The notes under the pieces were generated by a model. That model made no database searches, was not told the origin of the DNA, and worked only from the letters and a program-made list of their open reading frames with translations. Position numbers and translations under genes: made by a program. From NCBI RefSeq assembly GCF_035046505.1, contig NC_089822.1, positions 94,331,659 through 94,395,658 of the forward strand: a stretch of DNA of 64,000 nt, written 5' to 3'. Each line of letters starts with the position of its first letter. The first letter of the stretch is position 1. The DNA comes from Tiliqua scincoides. Taxonomy: Eukaryota > Chordata > Lepidosauria > Squamata > Scincidae. Shown in pieces: positions 14,667-26,076 of this stretch.

Positions 14667-16865
14667 TAAATCCCTGGTTCAAATTTTGTACCAGCCATGT
14701 CATGGGCAGCTCAATCCTATGCTTCCCTAGCTCCCAGGGCGATAGTGGTGCCGAAATGGCTGCTACTGTATCCAGTGGGGCCAGGGATCAGCCAGAGGTC
14801 TCCTTGGGGTAAAAGAACATGAGGATTGCATAGTACCACCATCTGTCACTTTCCTGCTTGAAACGAGTGAATGGTGAAATCGCATTTGTGCCAAGTATAA
14901 ATGCCCTTGGAGGCAGTATTAAGGCAATGTAAGAATAGAATTTTGAAATTTGTAATGTTTTGACTTCAGTGGAGAGAGACGTCATACTTTTGGTATGTTT
15001 AAAAACTTTCTTTTTTCAGAGGCATTCAGCCAAAGCTAAAAGATCATTTGTAATACCAGGCAATCTGACAATAAAGAGTCAAAGCCATATGGTCTATTGG
15101 CTCTCTAAATTGGTCACTGATGATGTCATAATTGCTCACATTTGGTTTCCAATAGATACATGTCTGCCTGCCTGGGTGAGCTTGTCATAAGGCATTCGGT
15201 GAAGGTAAAATCAACCTGTAACTTTAAATTATTATGTAAGATATGAAAAAACGGAATTGTTACACCACCCTTTATTAGCAGGAGAATTCAGGTAATGTTA
15301 GTATTATGAATGCTACTAGCTGCTTTGAGTTGAATAAATCATAAGGCAGAATATACTTTAAAAAATTAAACTCTGACAGCTATTTTCAAGGCCCCTTTTT
15401 AAATTGCTTTCAAAATACAGAAACATAATATTGTAGTTCATGCCCTGGGCATGACAATACGTGTGCACAAGTCCTTACTGAGCTATTGCCATATGCAGTA
15501 GAAAAATCTCATAAATGAATCTGCAGCTGGGAAAGAGGAGGGAAGGAAGCAGGAATGTTCACCCCAAAAAAATTCAGGCCAGGGCAGACCATGCTACATA
15601 CTTGTTTTTTAAGTATACTTCATCTGATGCTGATCTATACTGGTCTCTAGTAGAGTTTTTAAAAAAAAGTTTAAAAAATTAACAGTTGATTGTGAATTGA
15701 GAGTAGTTACACATACTTGTCGATTACATCCACAATCAGTCATGTACCAGGCAAAAGCAATCAGAACTCAACCATGGTAGGTTGATGATCTGGCCCATGT
15801 GTCCATTACAACTGAAAAAATTGTGCGTGGAGACAAATGGCTTTCAGAATGCATCTTAAGGAACATGTGAATATTACTAATCAATGAATGGTAGTAACTA
15901 TCAACTAGCACAGGGGTCTCCAAACCCCGGCCCGGGGGCCAGATGCGGCCCACTGCATACACATCAGCAGTAAAGAATGAAGACGGGTGTAAGATTTGTA
16001 GAACAATGCATGTGGCCAGCTTACAGATGTCCCCACCATGTTCAGGTCAAACGTATTTCTCATTTGTATGTTCATATTTCAGCTGCAAAGAGAACATAAA
16101 TTATTTTCCACAACAACAGCAACCAAGACAGTGTAACACCAAGCTGTAAAGGAATTCTTTGTAAACAATTCTTAAATATTTCAGTATAAAAAAAAAAAGA
16201 ATGAACATATAAGCAAACAAAAGTGCATGTAGCACTTGAAAGAAAAGACGGGGCAGTACATTTGAAGCATAAAGGGAAGTGGCAAGTCTTATGGCTAAGA
16301 TGCTGTCTGAATTAAAAATAAATAATAAAAACTGTATGATTCTCAAACTGAGACTCACACAGTGCGATAGAACTCATTTTGGTTTCTCTTTAAATATTAT
16401 ATTGGTCTTCACCCTTACCTGAAATTTTGTTAAACTGGTGGCCTACGTATGTCTTTATCTTCCTTTCCCTCTACCATTCCAGTTCAGTTCTCAGTATTGC
16501 TGTACTCCTGCCCCAAACTCTTTGGAGGAATCAAAAGAATATCCTGAGAAGCTGTTTATAAAACAAATGTGGGGATTACATTTGGAAGCCCACATGGATT
16601 GCATTTCTTTGTGCCATAGTAAAATATATTTGTAGTAGTGCTATATTTTTCGGCAGGAGGTTGATAGCTTTGCCAGCAAAAGAAATGAAGGTGAGACTGT
16701 GGGAAGCTATCATAACACAGAACTCCCAGAGTGTGCAGGAGAAAAGCGTTCATGGGAGGTGAAAATAATATCAGGTTCCAGTGTCTCTTCCTCCAGTGTC
16801 TATTTGTAACTGAATAAACAAAAGCTATTAGCCATGTTTAGTATGTCCCTTTTCATTCCATAGGA
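14667..16865. other. THAP1 to IQ gene interval, mostly unassigned
   Basis: It holds only the hAT fragment at 15911. No frame with protein character was found. Confidence 0.4.
15911..15957. mobile_element. hAT end fragment
   Basis: CAGGGGTCTCCAAACCCCGG matches the terminal repeat at 40779. Only one end is present. Confidence 0.5.
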
Positions 16866-17310
16866 CAGCAGTTTTCAAACTCTCAGGGAGAGTTTGAGCC
16901 ACTCTAAGTCACTGAGGGAGTGGGGGGGGGAGGCAGCAATGTGACCCCCAGGATCATGTCGCTCAGGGGGCTGCTGTGGCTTGGCTGTACTTACCAGAGC
17001 CTCCTGGGGGTGCTTGGAGCCCTGCGTGAACATCTGCAGGGCTCCCCGAAGCTTAAGAAGTGAAAGCGGAGCGATTGTGCTCCACTTTCGGTTTTGCAGA
17101 GGTGGGGCACGATTGCTCCGCTTTCACTTTCTAAGCTTCTGGGAGCCCTGCAAACAGTCGCGCAGGGCTCCCCGCACCCCCGGGAGGCTGCAGGAGGCTC
17201 TGGTAAGTACAGCCAAGCCCCTGCAGCCCCCTGAGCTGCCTCTTTGCTGCCTCCTGGCCACCCCCGCCCCTTAAGGGGGCGGAGGCCAGGGCCCAGTTTG
17301 AAAGTCCCTG
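16866..17310. mobile_element. hAT-type element with internal palindrome
   Basis: The ends CAGCAGTTTTCAAAC and GTTTGAAAGTCCCTG are flanked by the 8-bp duplication CCATAGGA (16858-16865, 17311-17318). Inside, 16978-17222 is a GC-rich palindrome (TGGCTTGGCTGTACTTACCA against TGGTAAGTACAGCCAAGCC). Confidence 0.8.
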
Positions 17311-17331
17311 CCATAGGACATCAGTCCAATA

Positions 17332-17511
17332 CAGGGGTGCTCAAACTTTCAACTTTAGGGATGCTGGACCTTTAACAAGTGTATAGAAGAGAGAATTTCA
17401 GCAGGTGCAGCTTGTCATCTGTGGGATGACAAGTTGCACCTGCTGCAATTCTCTCTTCTATACACTTGTTAAAGGTCCAGCATCCCTAAAGTTGAAAGTT
17501 GAGCACCCCTG
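17332..17511. mobile_element. Foldback hAT MITE, near-perfect hairpin
   Basis: Two arms of about 87 bases each are inverted copies with only a handful of differences (CAGGGGTGCTCAA at both ends). The flanks GTCCAATA and ATCCAATA form an 8-bp duplication with one mismatch. It is probably among the youngest elements here. Confidence 0.8.
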
Positions 17512-17686
17512 ATCCAATAGAACCAAAGCAGCCTTAATAAACTAGAATGTCCTCTTTGGCCCCACTAACCAAAATTCACTTTTAGAATTAAATTGACTCC
17601 TGTTGTTAATCACCTAAAGCTTTAATTGATTACACAGGCCAACACACATTTTACTTCCTTAAATGTTGCACCAATTCCTGGGTATA

Positions 17687-17919
17687 TTTGGGGTGCTGAT
17701 TCCAAAAATGGCATCCGTTTTGCAATATCATGTCTAGTTTTGGAGATATAGTATAGCCTCAGTAGTGAATAGTTCAAGCAGCTTCTTCATTAGGAAGACA
17801 TGGTGTAGGCTTCCTCATGAGGAAGCTGCTTGAACCATTCACTAATGAGGCTATACTATATCTTCAAAACTAGACGTGATAGGACAAAATGGATGCCATT
17901 TTTGGAATCAGCACTCCAA
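17687..17919. mobile_element. Palindromic element
   Basis: The arms of ~95 bases start GTGCTGATTCCAAAAATGGC and end GCCATTTTTGGAATCAGCAC, with the central block CAAGCAGCTTC / GAAGCTGCTTG. The superfamily is not clear. Confidence 0.65.
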
Positions 17920-17991
17920 ATTCATATCAAACCACCATAAAGTTTGGGAAAAACTTTTCTGACCCTGAATTTTGTAGGCCTGTGTTATCAA

Positions 17992-18064
17992 TGCAATCCT
18001 ATACATGTTCACTCAGAAGTAAGTTCCACTAAGTTCAATGGGGCTAACTGTAAGTGTATAGAGG
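17992..18064. repeat. 80-bp palindromic repeat
   Basis: GCAATCCTATACATG, CTCAGAAGTAAGTTCCAC, CAATGGGGCTAACTG, GTGTATAGAGG. Confidence 0.7.
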
Positions 18065-18542
18065 GGTGATGTTGAGTTGGCATAGTAAGCCCTGGCTGAG
18101 GGCTCACACCCACAGGAAGGCCTGTCTGGGCAGGCTGATCCCTGACCTCCCAATACTGGTAGTGGTGGTAGCACCAATGTGCTATTAGGGGGTGGGCAAG
18201 ATGGTAGGGAGCACAAGTGGGACACAGTGCAGGACCTTGTACCAAGGTCTTCAGCAACCTGGGCGGGGTTAATTAATCTTCTGATTGACCTGATTGTAGC
18301 TTGCAGTCCTTGTTTTCTCACCAAAAATATGGCTATCAAAACTTATTATATAACTTTGCTGGAAAAGTTACTCACTTTCAGAAGCAAAAAAAAAAAAAAA
18401 AAAAAAACAAATAAGAAGACATGGGTGAAAATTATTTTCTTTCTAATTCAGGAAACTTGCAGAGGAAGTGTGAAAGAGTAATGGCTTAGCTTCTCTGTCC
18501 TAAAACAGTGTCTCACTGGGGAAAAAATTGAATACTATCAAG
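18065..18542 (+). promoter_or_regulatory. 5' flank of the IQ-motif gene
   Basis: It contains an A-tract (18386-18407) and a good splice acceptor TTTCTTTCTAATTCAG ending at 18451. The first exon of the gene is probably upstream. No TATA or CpG island is seen. Confidence 0.35.
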
Positions 18543-19796
18543 ATGGCAGAAGAGGATTATTTTGGTTCAAGCTCTTCAAATGCAGAATCTTATGGCTTTT
18601 CTCATGACAACAGAAATCAACAATATGTTTCCAGTAGAAAAGAAAATGTTTCTTCAGGATGTAGTAAGAAATCTCCAGGCAACAGAGATGCACCAAGGCA
18701 GCGTTTCAAGTTAAGTGATCTTCGTGAAGATGATAAAAGGACCACATTTTCTGAAAGAGTGAAACCTCATGTCCACAAACCCAGCAGCCAAGCCCACGAA
18801 GGGGAAGCTCCTTGTGATGCTGAGAGTGTGAGGGATATGAGTCTGGATGAGATTTGGAAGCCGCCAACACCTCGGCGGAAGTCCCGTCAGCAGCTTCAGA
18901 AAGAAAAAGAGGCGGCAACCGCAATCCAATCTGCCTGGAGAGGTTATCAAGTCAGAAGGGAAATTGATGCACTGGATGAGGCGGCCACTCAAATCCAGGC
19001 AGCTTTCCGAGGATACCGGACTCGGAAGGAATTACCTTTTCGGCTGTGTGCTTGGGACAGCGTCCCTGGACAAAAGTTAAAGAAGAAAATGAGAGGCAAA
19101 AGTAAGAGCAGGTCTTTCCCAGGACTCCTAAATTACTTTGAGCAGAGGGGCTTGGCACCTGAAAGCCAGAGCATCTTCCTCCCAAGTGGCCAACGAAGAA
19201 GCTATCCAAAGAACACTGGAGAAGACTACACTGGTTTGCAACCCCAGGTAGTCCTCTCAGAAATTAATTCAGCCCTAAGACCCCACAGGGAGATGTTCAC
19301 ATATGGTGTCCTTGTCCCTCCAGCCCAGAAGCATCACGATGCTGCCTCCATCATCCAAGCAGCATGGAGGGGGCACGAAATCAAGCAGAGAGCAACCCCT
19401 GCAGTGTTACAAGGAGAGAAAAGTCTCCGAAATTCCTACTGTTCTAATTTCAGCATTGAGAAAATCTACAGGAAGCATATGACGTCAGGGCATACTCTTG
19501 AGCAACATGAAGTCCGGGGGATCATTGCAAAGTCAAGCGCTATATCGTTTAGAAACATACCACATGTTCGAAACATTAATATATATGCACTGGTCAAGGG
19601 CATGCCAATGTCCCCGAAGCCTAGTGTAACCATACGGGTGTCAAGCCCTAATGCTGTAGTGCAGGGATATCAGAAAGACATGAGTGGGGGGGTACATGGG
19701 CTCTACACGATCAAAAACCATTATTCACAAAGGCCAGCTCAGATCCTCATTCATGTGAATCTGCAGAAGGAGAAAGGTTTAAAAAGTTGCCCTTAG
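18543..19796 (+). CDS. IQ-motif (calmodulin-binding) protein, unrecognised gene
   Basis: An uninterrupted 417-codon frame without introns. I chose the ATG at 18543 (AAGATGG, good Kozak context). The N-terminus is Ser-rich (residues 1-50), then charged. Three IQ motifs follow at about 124-142 (AIQSAWRGYQVRREI), 147-163 (QIQAAFRGYRTRKE) and 266-282 (IIQAAWRGHEIKQR), so calmodulin or a myosin-light-chain-like protein is the likely partner. The C-terminal ~130 residues show no motif I know. There is no signal peptide or membrane segment. A good splice acceptor (TTTCTTTCTAATTCAG, ending 18451) lies 91 bases upstream, so an upstream non-coding exon is likely. ATTAAA at 21254 could be the poly(A) signal, in which case the hAT element at 20072-21187 lies in the 3'UTR. 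The intact frame argues for a working gene. Alternatives are a retrogene or the last large exon of a longer gene. Confidence 0.72.
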   Translation: MAEEDYFGSSSSNAESYGFSHDNRNQQYVSSRKENVSSGCSKKSPGNRDAPRQRFKLSDLREDDKRTTFSERVKPHVHKPSSQAHEGEAPCDAESVRDMSLDEIWKPPTPRRKSRQQLQKEKEAATAIQSAWRGYQVRREIDALDEAATQIQAAFRGYRTRKELPFRLCAWDSVPGQKLKKKMRGKSKSRSFPGLLNYFEQRGLAPESQSIFLPSGQRRSYPKNTGEDYTGLQPQVVLSEINSALRPHREMFTYGVLVPPAQKHHDAASIIQAAWRGHEIKQRATPAVLQGEKSLRNSYCSNFSIEKIYRKHMTSGHTLEQHEVRGIIAKSSAISFRNIPHVRNINIYALVKGMPMSPKPSVTIRVSSPNAVVQGYQKDMSGGVHGLYTIKNHYSQRPAQILIHVNLQKEKGLKSCP

Positions 19797-20071
19797 GAAC
19801 AACTGCAGTGAAGGAACAAGGAAGCCAGGACGACTCCCATCCAAAGGTGCATTTGTTTAGTAAAGGCTTCTCTGAAACAGCATAGAGATTCAACAGTGAT
19901 TGTAGATGTATGTTGCTCACTACAGTCTGTCTACATAGAAACCAGTGTTCGAGGGCTTTGGTAGGGAGCAGGGGTAGAGGAATTCTGTGAAAAACTAGGG
20001 ATGCTCCTCATTGTGGAAAATATCAGGATTTTTTTAAAGAAAGAAGTGGAATGTCCCACTATAAAAATCAC

Positions 20072-21187
20072 CAGGGATAGGAACTCCAGTCAGGTGACCG
20101 AGTCGCAAAAAATACGTGTTTTTACTGACTCGTGTACGCTCTAGTCACCTGCACCGATGACTCAGGCACTGACTCGAGTCCGAGACCACTTGACTGGGCA
20201 CTGATTCCCCACGCATGTGCACTGGATTCTGTCTGTATCTGGGTGTGCTTGCTTACTTTTTTCAACCATGTGAAAGACTTTGTGGAGCCATCATTCGGAC
20301 CAAGCAAGCAGCAGGGAGGTTCCAGCCAGGAGGCAGGGAAGGGTTGATGTTTTGCTTTTGCACTGAGCAGGAGTTGGGGAGGTGGGAGCGGGCTCTCTTT
20401 TCCTTTGATGATCATTGGACAAAGGATGGGCAATCTGATTTTTTACTTTGGCTAAGGTAGGACAGAAGGAGGAGCCCAAGGGGGTTCTTGCCTTAGAATT
20501 GACTGGAGAAGCCTAGGGAGGGGGAGGAGACAGTTCATAGCAATTGCAATTGCACTTTCCAATCACATGGTTCCTGTGGGCTTCAATAGCATACCTAGAG
20601 GGGGTGCAAAGCACTAAGTTTTGCAGGGAGCCTCACCTTGACTTGCAAAGCACTACATGTTGCACAGAGCCTCACCGCAGGCGTACAAGTGGCCCCCTCC
20701 CCTTCAGAGCAGGGGTATACATTGTGGGGGCAGCAGGTGAAGCAGAACTGCCCTGTCATTGTGGAAAAACACCACAGGTACCCCACCTGCTTATACCTGA
20801 GGAGGCTCTCCTTACACCTGAGGAAGCTCTCCTTACACCCACTTTCTCAGGTGTAAGGAGAGGAGGAGGCCTCATTGAATGACTGTCAGAAATGGGACTA
20901 TTTCTGAGTAGAGCTGCAAAGGATTGAATTGTCCTGGTAAGCCTCACAGCTGTTGCATGTGACCCCCTCCTTCTTGCCACTTCTGTCCCCGCTCTCAGGC
21001 AGTCCCTCCCACCCCTTCCTGCTTTGTTTACAGATGGAATGGGCTGTGTGTGTTTAAAGAAAACTCCAAAATTGCTCTGGGTGACTTGGTAAGTCTGCCC
21101 GTTAGGACTCGTTTTCAAGTAAAGTCGCAGCAGGCGGAGACTAGTAACTTGACTCGAGTCAAGCCATACTGGACTCACCCATCCCTG
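20072..21187. mobile_element. hAT-type element with GACTCGAGTC motifs
   Basis: The ends CAGGGATAGGAACTCCAGTC and GACTCACCCATCCCTG are flanked by AAAATCAC and AGAATCAC (7 of 8 match). Short GACTCGAGTC-type palindromes occur near both ends. It is the same family as 50824-51780. Confidence 0.65.
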
Positions 21188-21533
21188 AGAATCACTGATG
21201 GAAATGGGCAAGGCATTGGTCAAATGTTATGAAATCCTGTTTCCCTCACTTTCATTAAAGGGTTTTTCAACACATTACATGACAGCCAAACTGGGTTTGC
21301 CATCGCATGTACATTTGACAGATGCAACTAATCCTGGCTCTGATGAATGAATCTGTGTGATACACTGTACTGATTCTAAACATGTTTGTTTCATTCACTT
21401 ATTACACTTAAAAAAATTAGGTGTACACCAAAATACATAATCTGTGAAAATGATCTGAATTTTGAGGGTTTTGAATTCTGAATTTTGATTCTGAATTTTG
21501 TTTTGTTGTTGAGTTCATGGCAGGGGGAGTTCA

Positions 21534-21625
21534 CAGTGCAATCCAAGGCATGCTTACTCAGAAGTAAGTCCCACTGTATTCAGTTGAGCTTACTCCCAGG
21601 GAAGTATGTATAAGATTATAGTATC
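21534..21625. repeat. 80-bp palindromic repeat
   Basis: GTGCAATCCAAGGCATGC, CTCAGAAGTAAGTCCCAC, CTTACTCCCAGGGAAG, TATAAGATTATAG. Confidence 0.7.
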
Positions 21626-21937
21626 AATTGCTTAGCCACTATACCGCACCAGCTAGTGATGGATATATATGGATGAATCAGTCAGTAAACAATTTAAGAG
21701 CTCTGCGCTAGCATTATGGCAGCAAAACATGAAATCCATTGATATCACTGCTTAAGACTGGTTGGAACTGATGAACTGCCAAGGTTGCAGTTTATAATGG
21801 TCACTGTCTTGACCAATTTTTTCAGAATACGCTGGGGAAAAAAAACGAGGCTGAGACTTTTGAGAAGAATTAAATTACTTCAGGGGAGAGTTGCTACTTT
21901 TCAAAATCTCATCTTAGTATCACTGTTTCCTCTAAGG

Positions 21938-22300
21938 CAGTGTTTCTCAAACTGTGGGTCAGGACCCACTAGGTGAGTTGCAAACCAATTTCAGGTGGGT
22001 CCCCATTCATTTCAATATTTTATTTTTAATATGTTAGACTTGATGCTGCTATGGTATGTGACTGCATTTGGGAAAATACTACAGATCTGTACTTTTAACA
22101 AACTACTATGGATATGCTTTTAACAATGATAGTAAATGGAACTTACTCCTGGGTAAGTGTGGGTAGGATTGCAGCCTAGGATTGTTAAAAATGTTCCTGC
22201 TTGATGATGTCACTTCCAGTCATTACATCATTTCTGGTGGTTCCTAACAGATTCTTATTTTTAAAAGTGGGTCCCAGTGCTAAATGTTTGAGAACCACTG
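21938..22300. mobile_element. hAT-type element
   Basis: CAGTGTTTCTCAAACTGTGG to TTTGAGAACCACTG, flanked by an exact 8-bp duplication CTCTAAGG (21930-21937, 22301-22308). Half of an 80-bp repeat lies inside at 22140-22178. Confidence 0.8.
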
Positions 22301-22308
22301 CTCTAAGG

Positions 22309-24927
22309 TATGCAGCCAAGCACTACTAAGCTTACCTCATCGCCAAACATCTGGAAGTGGTATTGTGACACAGTTGTGACACCATGCAGCTACAGAATGG
22401 TCCACACACCGGCACAGACCCCTTATAGGGAACACGGCTTAGTATATCTAATTCTGGGAACTTCCATTCTGAATAAATGTGCCTGAATTGTTTATAAAGA
22501 TTTGTTGCAGAATTAATGGATTTTTCAGATACGAAACTTGAGTGCTCCCATAAATCAGTCTGTAATGTCATTGCAAAATCTATACCAGCAAGAAGGAATA
22601 TCTGCAATTTTACTTCACTTCTGCATTCTGTCCTGCATTAACAGTACTGTATTCCCATATAGCTCAAATGGCACAGAGAAATCAAAGTGGCAGGTGCTTT
22701 TCAGAGTCACGGGAAAACAGTGGTTAAGGTCATCTTAAATGTAGACTAATTTCACCCCATAAATCAGAGTTTTGCAAGGCAGTGAAAGAGTTCTAAAACA
22801 GGTTTCTCTGTACCACCATCACACTTCTTGGGGACAGCTATGCCTTTTAAATGGATTTTAAATCTCTTTCAATCTGTAGATCAAGCGTGTCATTTGAGAA
22901 CAAAACTTGTTACAGAATGGGCTGTTTGGGGTTCATTTCTTGGTGTGCAAGTCTTTGGGAAGGTGTGATATAGTGGGCAGAGCATTGGATGTGGACCATG
23001 GTAAAATAACCTTTCAGGGTTATTGTGAAGGTAAAATGGGATAATCTTACATACACCACCTTGATCTCCTTCAAGAGGGAATGTACAGAGAATGTCATGA
23101 TGTCAGTCCTTCCCCAGTGCTTGTTGGGGGAAATACACAAGCTAACTTTTTTCCTGCCTCCTCACAAACCCCTCAATCCTGCCCCCCATGACCCATATAC
23201 TCTCCGAATATTTTATTCTGCAATATATCAGGGCCGGCAGCATTCTTTTCAGTACCCTTGGGGCCACCACCAGTTGCTGCAGTTCTACTTAATTTCCACT
23301 AGGTGTCCCAATTTTCTCTCTCAGAAGTGGCTGTGATAAACTTTCAGAGTTCATTGCAGACTTTAAAGTTCTCTACTCCCCCAAAGAGAGTATGCTATCC
23401 CCAAAGCTTATGCTTCACTAAATTTGCTAGGCATTAGGATGCAATAGGACTCTTATGTTTTTTGTTTTGTTTTTTGCTATAATATAAATGTGTACTGGAG
23501 AGAAATGAATGGCCGAAAAGAAACAACTGTGAGAGAGAGAAAGAGAGAGGCAAGACACACAAGGAAATAATGTATACCTGGGAAATGCAGGAAGAGGCAT
23601 TTTGAATGCCATTTAAATGAGATGCCTTGCAAGAAGATTCCTGTAATTTTTGTGCAGAACAGGAGATTATAACAAATGCAGCTATTCTCATTCCTCCATG
23701 ATAAGCTGCAGCTGCCTAGATTCAACAGCACCAGGGCTGATCCAAGACCTCTGAGGTGCCATGCCAAATGTTGCCCCCCTTTACTCAATGATGTGCCAGC
23801 TTCTGCTCCTCTCACTCTCCAGTGTTCTAGCTACCACTCTCATCCTGTCCACATTTCTTCTTCCTTTTCCAATCCAGGGAGTGGAAGGAGAAGGAAGAAG
23901 AGTGGAAGCAAGCAGGCAGACACAGATGCTCACAAGACACCCACAAGAGGGCATTTCTTCTGATGTCCAAGTTCCTTCACCTCTTTCCTGTTTTCAAAAA
24001 GTTCTGAAGGTCCACCTATTTTCCCTCATCTTTCCTACCTGGTCATTCACATAGTGGAAACTGCATAACACCAGGGCACGACTTCTAGTAGCCCTCCAAT
24101 GAATGGAAGAGATAACTGTGACTTTGCCCTCTTTGTCTGGTCTCTAATTTCAAAACTGTGTCTCAGAACAAAACAAAGCCTGAGCAACTCCATGCTCAGA
24201 TGTCTGCATATCCTATTGCATGCCCCACTGCCCTTTATCTAGTGACAGATTGATATTTCTAGATAATAGTACCAGCTAATTGTGCCCAGATAATTGTGCC
24301 CAGCTAATAGACTCATTTCTTTCAATCACCTGGTCAAAAGTATGTACTATGGATTGGCACAACTCAGCTGTAAGCCCCACTCAGACCAATTCTAAAGGGA
24401 CATTTCATTTCAATGAGAGGTGAACTAAAAATTGAGTTTGACAAGAAGATAGAGGTATTGTTGAGCTCCTTGCCCTATGGAGGTGAAAAGGGAAATAATA
24501 CATCTTTTGATGTAATTAGACTTGCACAAGGCCTTCAAATGCTCTCGCTGAAAATAGTACAGAAGGTCAGGCCTAGAATACAAGCATATTTTTAGCTTTG
24601 ACTGAAAATCAAAGGCATGTCCAACAGTCTTCTTCATTATTCACATTTTTATTGAGCTTTGTCAGAAGATTAATGTATATTTCTACAGAGTTATCAGGAA
24701 AAAAAGCAGGAGTTTTATTATCTCCTGAGTAAACATAGCCTCCTGCCCTGAACCCTCTTTGTCAACACCCCGGTTGACTGTAACCGATTGGAGGAGACAA
24801 AGAATGTTCATGCCAATAAAGGTCTGTTTGGATTTGAGTTTGAATGTTAAGAAGGAACAAAATGACAATAAAAGTGGAAAAGAACTCTTTTGCACAAATC
24901 GGTGAGATAACCCATTCAAAAGATTAT
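22309..24927. other. Intergenic, nothing recognised
   Basis: 2.6 kb without a convincing frame or repeat. 19797-20071, 21196-21533 and 25107-26068 are also blank. Confidence 0.35.
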
Positions 24928-25106
24928 GGGCCCAATGCTATCCAATCTTCCAGTGTCGGTACAGCTGTGCCAATGGGGCATGCACTGCATCCTGTGGTGG
25001 TGGGGTAGTCACAGAGGCCTCCTCAAGGTATGGGAACATTTGTTGCCTTACTTTGGGGCTGCATTGTGGCTGCACTGGTGCTGGAAAGTTGGATAGGATT
25101 GGGCCC
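24928..25106. mobile_element. Harbinger-like MITE
   Basis: GGGCCCAATGCTATCC to GGATAGGATTGGGCCC, 179 bp, flanked by TAT and TAA. It is the same family as 14486-14666, in the opposite internal orientation. Confidence 0.6.
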
Positions 25107-26076
25107 TAAGTCTCAGTTCGAAAATATTTTGATTGTTAGAATATGTTGATTTCCCCCCCCCCCCCTGAATTATGGGTTGTCTTTTAAGGTGTCATTCCTT
25201 GAAGGAAAGATGTGCTATTTGTGCAAGAGGAGGTGATGCTTACTGATTCCCATCTCTTGCTGCAGCCCCAATGTGCCATCCTGTTCTGGAGGGCCCCCAA
25301 TTCTCAGAAGCAGAATTTTGAGAGAGGGGGCAGGTTGCAGAGGGAAGGGAAGAAAAAGTGAAAACTTTACCTCCCCTTTACACAAACCAAACTCCTTCTG
25401 TCCATGGAATGCCACCCTAGGCTATAATCCCATGGATCCTGTGTGGCACATTTGGCCTTTATTGGACAGACTTAAAATACTTTCAATTGAATGTTTAATT
25501 CTAGATAAAGATCATGATGGCAAAACTGCAATACAATTCACTTTGGCTCTAGCAATCCAAAGTAGAGCAGCCTGAGGATGTGGCCAAAATATTGTGATAG
25601 ATCCCAGAACCAGTTACATCACATATTATATTGGAGCTCCATGATTGTACAAGCAACTGACTGGTCTGTAGCCTGGATCCAAACCCTCAAGCAACAGTAT
25701 CTGATTCCTGGCCTTTCAAATAATATTTGACCAAGGTATGACCTAAAGACTGCCCACCAGATCACTTGTAAGGGGAAAAAAAAACCCATGTTTTATATTA
25801 CAAGGAAGATGTATTCCACAAAATAAGGTTATTTCTCTTTTAGAGTGTAATCTCTTTGTATTATGGAGATGAACACATCTGTGCATAATACTATACCTGA
25901 ACTTGTGTAGTCTCTTAATGTGGCTACCTGGATGATTCCAAATTTATTATGATCCCTGATCACTTCTGAAAAGGGTAGCTTCTGGACGCCTGTTAACAGA
26001 TGACCATCCATGTGCCAGGGTGGTGGTTTGAGCCAGTTTGTGCCATCAGGGAAATTTCATTTTAAGCACACTAAAG

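Noticed and set aside
18528-18542. TTG start for the IQ gene
   Set aside because: Non-ATG start in a vertebrate is unlikely when an ATG in good context follows five codons later.
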